DNA of 64,000 bases from Novosphingobium lindaniclasticum LE124 (lineage in GTDB: Bacteria; Pseudomonadota; Alphaproteobacteria; Sphingomonadales; Sphingomonadaceae): the NCBI RefSeq assembly GCF_000445125.1, contig NZ_ATHL01000127.1, positions 50,856 to 114,855 of the forward strand. The letters are read 5' to 3'. Under the pieces are notes generated by a model. It was given only the letters and a program-made list of their open reading frames with translations. It was not told the origin of the DNA and searched no databases. Made by a program: the position numbers and the translations under genes. Below are positions 58,504 through 64,000 of this stretch, piece after piece. Numbering within the stretch: the stretch's first letter is position 1; every line of letters begins with the position of its first letter.

Positions 58504-58956
58504 TCAGGCGTCCGCGATCATGGCGGTGAAGTTCACTTCGCAGGTCACCTTGTCGCCGATCGCGGCCTTGCCCCAGAACTTGCAGACGCGCGAGCGCTTC
58601 TGGACGAAGCCGGCACGAAGGTCGAGCAGGTTGCCCGGGGTCACGGGGTTGCGGAACTTCGCTTCCTCGATCGCCATGAAGTAGACCAGCTTGCCGGTGC
58701 CGGCGAGACCCAGCGATTCGATCGCCAGAATTCCCGCCGCCTGCGCCAGAGCCTCGATCTGGAGCACGCCCGGCATGATCGGACGGCCCGGAAAGTGGCC
58801 CTGGAAGAAGTCCTCGTTGAAGCTCACGGCCTTTACCGCGTGGATCTCGTTCTCATCGAAGGAGACCACCCGGTCGACCAGCAGCATCGGATAACGATGC
58901 GGCAGGGCCGCAAGGATCTTCGCTGTGTCGTAGACGAACTCGGTCGGCTCGCTCAT
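58504..58956 (-). CDS. fabZ: 3-hydroxyacyl-ACP dehydratase FabZ
   Basis: A 150-residue hot-dog fold dehydratase of fatty acid synthesis. Catalytic His54 in 'FFQGHFPGRPIMPGVLQIEALAQ' and Glu68 are visible, and 'HRYPMLLVDRV' is the family opening. It follows skp in the envelope cluster with rpmE downstream; in LPS-making bacteria lpxD would lie between skp and fabZ and lpxA would follow. Confidence 0.96.
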   Translation of the reverse strand: MSEPTEFVYDTAKILAALPHRYPMLLVDRVVSFDENEIHAVKAVSFNEDFFQGHFPGRPIMPGVLQIEALAQAAGILAIESLGLAGTGKLVYFMAIEEAKFRNPVTPGNLLDLRAGFVQKRSRVCKFWGKAAIGDKVTCEVNFTAMIADA

Positions 58957-58975
58957 GGCCCTGCCGTCGCTTGCC

Positions 58976-59581
58976 TTAGCGGCCCGAAGCGGCCGGAGCC
59001 GGCTGCTGCTGCTGCGGGGCCGGAGCGGTCGTGTTGATCGTGGTCAGCGCGCCGTTCAGAGCGGTCAGCACGTCGCTGGTGATGTCCAGCGAAGGATCGT
59101 AGGCCAGGGTCTGCCCGACTTCGACGAGGGCATTCGCGCCGCGCTTCTGCATCGCCGGCTTGTAGAGGTTCTGCAGCTGCGCCTGGATCTGCTGGCCGAC
59201 ATAGGCCTGGTTGCGCTGGATCTGCTGCTGCTGGCCCTGGAGCTCCTGGCCGGCCTGCTGTTCCTTCTGCTGATAGGCCTGGATGCGGGTCTGCAGCGCG
59301 GCGTCCGGCTGCTTGCCGTTCAGCGCCTTGACGGCGGTTTCCAGGCTCTGCGCGTCGGGCTGCAGCGAGGTCTGGAGCTGGTTGCGACGCGCTTCGAAGG
59401 CCTGGATCTGCTGCTGCAGCGCCTGGTTGGCGGTCTTGCACGCGTTGCACTCACGCGCGACGCGGTCCAGATCGACTACGGCGACCTTCGACGCGGGTAC
59501 GGCCTGCGCCAGCGCGGGCTGGGCCAGAGCGACAAACGCCAGGCCCGAGGCCAGAGCGGCGGACTTGAGAAGCATGTTCAT
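58976..59581 (-). CDS. skp: OmpH/Skp-family periplasmic chaperone
   Basis: A 201-residue periplasmic protein. A signal peptide (1-25, 'ALASGLAFVALAQPALA') is followed by 'VPASKVAVVDLDRVARECNACKTANQALQQQIQAFEARRNQLQTSLQPDAQ', a long coiled-coil arm, as in Skp, and ends with a glutamine/proline-rich tail. Skp holds unfolded outer-membrane proteins for BamA. The ATG at 59581 overlaps the bamA stop, its usual place. Confidence 0.9.
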   Translation of the reverse strand: MNMLLKSAALASGLAFVALAQPALAQAVPASKVAVVDLDRVARECNACKTANQALQQQIQAFEARRNQLQTSLQPDAQSLETAVKALNGKQPDAALQTRIQAYQQKEQQAGQELQGQQQQIQRNQAYVGQQIQAQLQNLYKPAMQKRGANALVEVGQTLAYDPSLDITSDVLTALNGALTTINTTAPAPQQQQPAPAASGR

Positions 59582-62229
59582 CAGAATTGAGTTCCCACGT
59601 TGAAAGTGAAGGTCTTGGTGTTGTCGCCGTCGTACTTGAGCAGCGCCTTGGAGATGTCGATGCGGAACGGTCCGAAAGGCGAGTTCCAGTTTACGCCGAA
59701 ACCGACCGCCACGCGCGGCTTCCAGGTGTTGCCCAGGAAGGTTTCGGTGAAATTGGTGTACGAGCCCTGGATCGTGTTGGGCTGAAGCGTAACCGGATCG
59801 ACGGCATTGGTCGTCAGAGCGCCATTGGCATCCAGATAATACTGGTTTCCGTTGGCGTCGCGCTGACCGACGAAGCAGCCTTGCCCGGTATGGCACTGGT
59901 TCAACTGCGGCGACTTGATCGCCCAGACGGCGCCCGCGTCGACGAAGATCGAGGGACGCAGGCCCATCTCGCGGGCACCGGATCCCAGCGGAATCTCGAG
60001 CTCACCACGCGCCATGTAGTAGTAGCGACCGCCCAGAGCGTCGTCTGTATCCTGGCCCTTGACTGTGTATTCGTTGTTGGCATCCGCCGTGTAATACTGG
60101 CGGACGACCCGCGGGCCGACGCCGCGAATGCCGAAGCCGCGGATCTGCGGCTCGCCCAAGTAGAAGCGGTCGGTGAGGCGAATGTCATCGCCGCCCCAGC
60201 CCTTGATCAGGCCGCCCTCGCCCTGGATCGAGAAGATGAAGCCCTTGCCCAGCGGCCAGTACTTCGCCGCATTACCGCGCAGGCGGTAGTAGTTCACATC
60301 GCCGCCGAGGCCGGCCAGATCGACGTTGAGCGAAATTGTCTCCCCGCGTGTAGGACGCATGCGGTTGTCGAGGTTGTCGTAGACCACAGACAGGCCGAGG
60401 ATTGAGCTCAACCGCTTGCCGATGGCGTCGCAGAGATAGCGACCGGCGCGGATGGGATCGCAGGTATAATCGCCGTTCTGATCGATCGAGTAGTAGGTCC
60501 CCTTGCCCAGCGTCACGTCGTCGTAGTTGAGCGTATAACGACCGATCGCCGTGAGGTATTCTGTCAGCGGCACGCCGGCGCGGACCTGGAAGCCGGTGGT
60601 CGACTGTTCGTAGGTCGTGTTGCGATCGGAGTTCGCGAAGTTGAAGCTGTTGTAGTCACGGCGATAGATATCGACGCCCAGCGACACGTTCTTGTCGAAC
60701 AGATACGGCTCGACGAAGCTGGCTTCGATCGACTTGGAGTAGGACGAATAGCTGCCCGACAGGCCCACCGTCTGGCCGCGACCGCGGAAGTTGCGCTGGC
60801 GGATCGAGGCCTGGAAGATGAAGCGTTCAAGGCTGGAGAAACCGGCGGAGAGCTGGAGTTCGCCGGTCGGCTTCTCCTCGACATTGGCTTCCAGGGCGAT
60901 GCGATCTTCGGCGGTGCCGGGCTTCTGCTCGACCTCGAACTTCTCCTGGAAGTAACCGAGCGACTTGATGCGGTTGGTGGAGCGCTTCACCTGCAGGGAG
61001 TTGAAGGCGTCGCCCTCCGCGAGACGGAACTCGCGGCGGATGACCTTGTCCTGGGTGAGCGTATTGCCGTTGATGTCGATCTTCTCGACATAGACGCGCG
61101 GGGCCTCCTGGATCACGAAGGTCAGCCCCATGGTGAGGTTTTCCTTGTCGCGATCGTACTGCGGGCGCACGTCGGCGAAGGCGTAGCCGAAGGCACCGGC
61201 GGTATCGTTCAGGCTTTCGATCGTGTCTTCGACGAGCTTGGCGTTGTACCAATCGCCCTTTTTGAGGGCGAGGTTCTTGGCCAGCTTCTCGCCGTCGAAG
61301 TCGCGCAGCTGGCTTTCGACCTTCACGTCGCCGAACTTGTAGCGCTTACCTTCCTCCACCACGTAGGTGATGATGAAGTCCTTCTTGTCCGGCGTCAGCT
61401 CGGCCACGGCCGAAACGACACGGAAGTCTGCGTAGCCCTGCGTCAGGTAGAACTGGCGCAGCTTCTGCTGGTCGAACGCCATGCGGTCGGGATCGTAGCT
61501 GGTGCCCGAGCTGAACAGGCGCGTGAAGCGGGCCTGCTTGGTCACCATCTGGCCGCGCAGTTCGCCGTCGGAGAAGTGCTCGTTGCCAAGGATGTTGATC
61601 TGGCGGACCTTGGACTTGTCGCCCTCGGTGATCTCGAAGACGATGTCCACGCGGTTCTGGTCGAGCATGACCATCTTCGGCTCGACCGTCGCGGCGTAGC
61701 GCCCCTGACGCTTGTACAGCTCGATGATGCGGGCCACGTCGGCACGGATCTTGGAGCGTGTGAAGATCTGGCGCGGAGAGACCTTGATCTCGGGCAGGAT
61801 CTTGTCGTCCTTGATGCGCTTGTTGCCTTCGAGGATGATGCGGTTGACGACCGGGTTTTCCTTGACCTGGATGGTCACGACGCCTTTGTCGTTGCTGACC
61901 TGCACGTCCGAGAACAGTTCGGTGCCGTAGAGGTCCTTCAGCGCGGCGTCGCCGGCGGCCTTGGTATAGGGCTGGCCGACACGCAGCTGGATATAGGACA
62001 GGACGGTCTGCGCCTCCAGGCGCTCCGCGCCCGTCACCTGGATGGTCTGGATGGTTTCGCCTACCTCGGGCGCGGGAGTCGAAACGGGGGGCGCGGCGGC
62101 CGCAGTTTGCGCCAGAGCGATACCGGGCGCACCCGCCAGGATCGTCGATCCCAGAAGCACGATGGCAAGCTGAGGCGCACGGCGAGCTTCAGTGCGGCGA
62201 CCCATTTCCAATCCGATCATTCTACGCAA
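59581..62229 (-). CDS. bamA: Outer membrane assembly factor BamA
   Basis: An 882-residue Omp85 protein, the core of the BAM machine that inserts outer-membrane barrels. A signal peptide (to about residue 40, 'GIALAQ') precedes five POTRA domains (about 50-440, e.g. 'IQVTGAERLEAQTVLSYIQLRVGQPYT') and a C-terminal beta-barrel with the lid/VRGF-like stretch 'IRGFGIRGVGPR' near residue 690. It ends in an aromatic phenylalanine (QF), as expected of barrel proteins. The ATG at 62229 or one at 62205 may start it. Confidence 0.96.
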   Translation of the reverse strand: MRRMIGLEMGRRTEARRAPQLAIVLLGSTILAGAPGIALAQTAAAAPPVSTPAPEVGETIQTIQVTGAERLEAQTVLSYIQLRVGQPYTKAAGDAALKDLYGTELFSDVQVSNDKGVVTIQVKENPVVNRIILEGNKRIKDDKILPEIKVSPRQIFTRSKIRADVARIIELYKRQGRYAATVEPKMVMLDQNRVDIVFEITEGDKSKVRQINILGNEHFSDGELRGQMVTKQARFTRLFSSGTSYDPDRMAFDQQKLRQFYLTQGYADFRVVSAVAELTPDKKDFIITYVVEEGKRYKFGDVKVESQLRDFDGEKLAKNLALKKGDWYNAKLVEDTIESLNDTAGAFGYAFADVRPQYDRDKENLTMGLTFVIQEAPRVYVEKIDINGNTLTQDKVIRREFRLAEGDAFNSLQVKRSTNRIKSLGYFQEKFEVEQKPGTAEDRIALEANVEEKPTGELQLSAGFSSLERFIFQASIRQRNFRGRGQTVGLSGSYSSYSKSIEASFVEPYLFDKNVSLGVDIYRRDYNSFNFANSDRNTTYEQSTTGFQVRAGVPLTEYLTAIGRYTLNYDDVTLGKGTYYSIDQNGDYTCDPIRAGRYLCDAIGKRLSSILGLSVVYDNLDNRMRPTRGETISLNVDLAGLGGDVNYYRLRGNAAKYWPLGKGFIFSIQGEGGLIKGWGGDDIRLTDRFYLGEPQIRGFGIRGVGPRVVRQYYTADANNEYTVKGQDTDDALGGRYYYMARGELEIPLGSGAREMGLRPSIFVDAGAVWAIKSPQLNQCHTGQGCFVGQRDANGNQYYLDANGALTTNAVDPVTLQPNTIQGSYTNFTETFLGNTWKPRVAVGFGVNWNSPFGPFRIDISKALLKYDGDNTKTFTFNVGTQF

Positions 62230-62377
62230 ATTCCTGTATTCGCTTTCGCGAGGACTTCGACCGACCCGCCAGGCTTCCCGTCATGACGACGGGTAATCGC
62301 GCCCATCTGCCCGATGGACGACGTCCAATCAAGCAGCCAATCCCGGCGGACATGTGATGGCTGACGAATTCTCCCGG

Positions 62378-63763
62378 CTATCCCCCGAAAATAGGGAGCG
62401 AGGCCAGATCGTTGACAGTGACGAACAGCATCAGGGCAAGCACCAGTGCCACCCCGGTCCGTATCGCCCATTCCTGACTGCGCAGTCCCAGGGGCTTACG
62501 ACGAACCAGTTCGGCTGCGTAGAAAGCCAGGTGCCCGCCGTCGAGGCCAGGAATTGGCAGGAGATTGATGAATGCCAAGTTAATCGAGATCATCGCCACG
62601 AAGCCGACGAACGGCTCCCAGCCGAGAGAGAACTGCTCGCCCGAATACTTGGCGATCTTAATCGGTCCGCCCAGTTCCCGAACCGAGCGATCGCCCGTGA
62701 TGATCTGGCGGATTCCCGTGACGATCGTGCCCATCAGGTCGAAGCTGCGATCGACGCCGATGCCCAGGGCCTCGATCGGCCCCACCGGCTCCAGCCGGCC
62801 GAACCCCGATTCGACACCGATCCGCCCTACGGTGACCGACTGCCCCTTCTCATCCTTCTGGACCGCGCTGCCGATCGTGATCGGCAGAACATGGGCCTCG
62901 CCTTCGCGCAGGACCGTGACCGTGGTCTTCGCGCCGGCCTTCGGCATGACCAGCGGCGGCACTTCGCGGAAACTGTCGATCGACGTCTCGCCCAGGGCGA
63001 CGATCCGGTCGCCCACTTTCATCCCCGCGTGCTCGGCGGGAGAATCGTCCATGATCCCACTGACCACCGGCACCGCGAAATCGAGCCCGATATCGCCGAT
63101 GCGCGCCCTGTTGCCGAAATTGTCGCTGACCTCCTCGTTGGCCAGTTTGACCGGCAGCACCACCGTTCGGCCTTCGCGCTGAACGGTGACATTCACCGTC
63201 TTGCCCGGGAAGTAGACGGTATGCTCGGGGATGTCGGTAACACTGGCAACCGGACTGCCGTCGATCGCCGTGATCCGATCGCCGATCTTCATTCCGGCGC
63301 TGCGCGCTGCCGAAGTCTCGGAGAAGCCGACGACCTCCGGTTCGGCAACGAGCCGTCCGTGGGCATAGACAAAGCCCGCGAGTATCAAAACGCAAAGCGC
63401 GAAGTTCGTCAGCGGACCGGCGAAGACGATGAGCGCCCGCTGCCACAAGGGCTTTACATGGAACGTATGCGAACGCTCTTCCGCAGTAAGGCCATCCTCC
63501 CCGGCGCTGGGTGCCGAAGCCGGATTCATGTCACCGGCAAACTGCACGTACCCGCCCAGCGGCAGGGCGGACAGTTTCCAGCGCGTGCCGCGCCTGTCGG
63601 TCCACCCGGCGATCTCCTTGCCGAAGCCGATGGAGAAGGCATCGGCTTTCACGCCGAACAGGCGGCCGACGAGATAGTGACCAAGCTCGTGGATCAGCAC
63701 GAGCGGCCCCAGCACCAGCAGGAATGCGAAGATCGTCGTCAGCAGATTGGGCGATCCGGTCAA
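62378..63763 (-). CDS. rseP: Intramembrane zinc metalloprotease RseP (site-2 protease)
   Basis: A 461-residue S2P-type protease. The zinc site H25-E26-L-G-H29 lies in helix 1 and the second site 'NLLPIPGLDGGHLAFYAAELVRRKP' (LDG near residue 408) in a C-terminal helix. Two PDZ-like domains fill the middle (about 125-300). It trims membrane proteins and cleaves anti-sigma factors in envelope stress. A TTG start at 63763 with AGGA upstream is the only reasonable start. Confidence 0.95.
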   Translation of the reverse strand: MTGSPNLLTTIFAFLLVLGPLVLIHELGHYLVGRLFGVKADAFSIGFGKEIAGWTDRRGTRWKLSALPLGGYVQFAGDMNPASAPSAGEDGLTAEERSHTFHVKPLWQRALIVFAGPLTNFALCVLILAGFVYAHGRLVAEPEVVGFSETSAARSAGMKIGDRITAIDGSPVASVTDIPEHTVYFPGKTVNVTVQREGRTVVLPVKLANEEVSDNFGNRARIGDIGLDFAVPVVSGIMDDSPAEHAGMKVGDRIVALGETSIDSFREVPPLVMPKAGAKTTVTVLREGEAHVLPITIGSAVQKDEKGQSVTVGRIGVESGFGRLEPVGPIEALGIGVDRSFDLMGTIVTGIRQIITGDRSVRELGGPIKIAKYSGEQFSLGWEPFVGFVAMISINLAFINLLPIPGLDGGHLAFYAAELVRRKPLGLRSQEWAIRTGVALVLALMLFVTVNDLASLPIFGG

Positions 63764-63793
63764 ATCAGGGAATCCTTTTCGGACCGCGTGAAG

Positions 63794-64000
63794 TCACGCA
63801 GTCCCGGCCAACATGCTTGCCCTCGCTCGCGCCTCGTCGTCAACCGCCAGTACGTCCGACAGGCAGGACGGCGCGGGGGGCGAATAGGCTTCGAGCACCT
63901 CCTCCACTTGTGCGGCGATGCGGGTGAACGGGATCTGACCGCTTAGAAACGCGGCAACGGCGACTTCGTTGGCGGCGTTGAGAACGGCGGGTATGCCGCC
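63794..64000 (-). CDS. dxr: 1-deoxy-D-xylulose 5-phosphate reductoisomerase, C-terminal part
   Basis: The minus-strand frame is open from base 64000 to a TGA at 63794-63796, giving 68 visible C-terminal residues. The piece begins 'GGIPAVLNAANEVAVAAFLSGQIPFTRIAAQVEEVLEAY', the typical Dxr C-terminal segment, and is 30 bases from rseP, its usual neighbour. Dxr makes MEP for isoprenoids. The N-terminus lies outside the window. Confidence 0.9.
   Translation of the reverse strand, partial: GGIPAVLNAANEVAVAAFLSGQIPFTRIAAQVEEVLEAYSPPAPSCLSDVLAVDDEARARASMLAGTA

Noticed and set aside
1..64000. CRISPR array, rRNA operon or insertion sequence
   Set aside because: No regularly spaced direct repeats, no rRNA signature and no transposase were seen.

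Overview
The window is high-GC alphaproteobacterial DNA, most likely Sphingomonadales (a Novosphingobium- or Sphingobium-like organism). Codon use and gene order fit that group: dapF-mtaB-ftsY-yciB, ccmC-D-E-F-G-H-I, and dxr-rseP-bamA-skp-fabZ. lpxD is absent between skp and fabZ, and lpxA does not follow fabZ. That fits the glycosphingolipid outer membrane of sphingomonads. The genus is inferred; no rRNA is present.

Positions 1 to about 28,574 are the right-hand part of an integrated siphovirus-type prophage. Its left end lies outside the window. Leftward (minus strand) genes form the lytic arm. After a YdaS/Cro-like and a CII-like regulator come replication genes (a DnaA domain IV protein and a D5/P4-type primase-helicase). 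Packaging and head genes follow (HNH, small and large terminase, portal, ClpP-like protease, HK97 capsid, connectors), then tail genes (tail tube, G/GT chaperones with a visible -1 slippery site, and a tape measure that runs off the window). A LexA/CI-type repressor (18842-19429) sits between two clusters of 13-bp palindromes (consensus TGCGATAATCGCA) that overlap oppositely directed promoters. From the right-hand promoter a rightward operon runs from about 19.78 kb to 28.48 kb. It holds small unknown proteins, a DUF2303 protein, a cytosine-C5 methyltransferase with a repeated target region, a beta-class amino-methyltransferase, an ASCH-like protein, a Gp37/Gp68 (DUF5131) protein and a tyrosine integrase. 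The integrase abuts the 3' end of tRNA-Met(CAT), the evident integration site. Several very small, translationally coupled membrane-peptide genes (for example 5029-5148 and 17375-17473) are hidden between larger genes.

From 28,575 to 64,000 the DNA is conserved chromosome. The first block has a 2'-5' RNA ligase-like protein, mltG, fabF, acpP, aspS, rnd and oxyR. The second has two MFS transporters, pgsA, a CsbD-like stress protein and an EVE-domain protein. The third has an Fe(II)/2-oxoglutarate oxygenase, then the tightly coupled dapF-mtaB-ftsY-yciB run. The fourth has a TonB-C-like secreted protein, a gene broken by an in-frame TAG, and the potassium transporter kup. The fifth is the cytochrome c maturation operon (ccmC to ccmI, without ccmAB). 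After tRNA-His come a prolyl-4-hydroxylase-like oxygenase, sodC, rpmE, and the envelope cluster fabZ-skp-bamA-rseP-dxr, with dxr cut by the window edge.

The points I rate highest for follow-up are the two-site operator system with a probable leaderless cro-type gene, the G/GT frameshift, the methyltransferase with seven internal repeats beside an ASCH/DUF5131 pair, a TM2 membrane gene inserted backwards in the tail operon, a DnaA-domain protein with a nearby 16-bp inverted repeat, and the amber-interrupted secreted protein.
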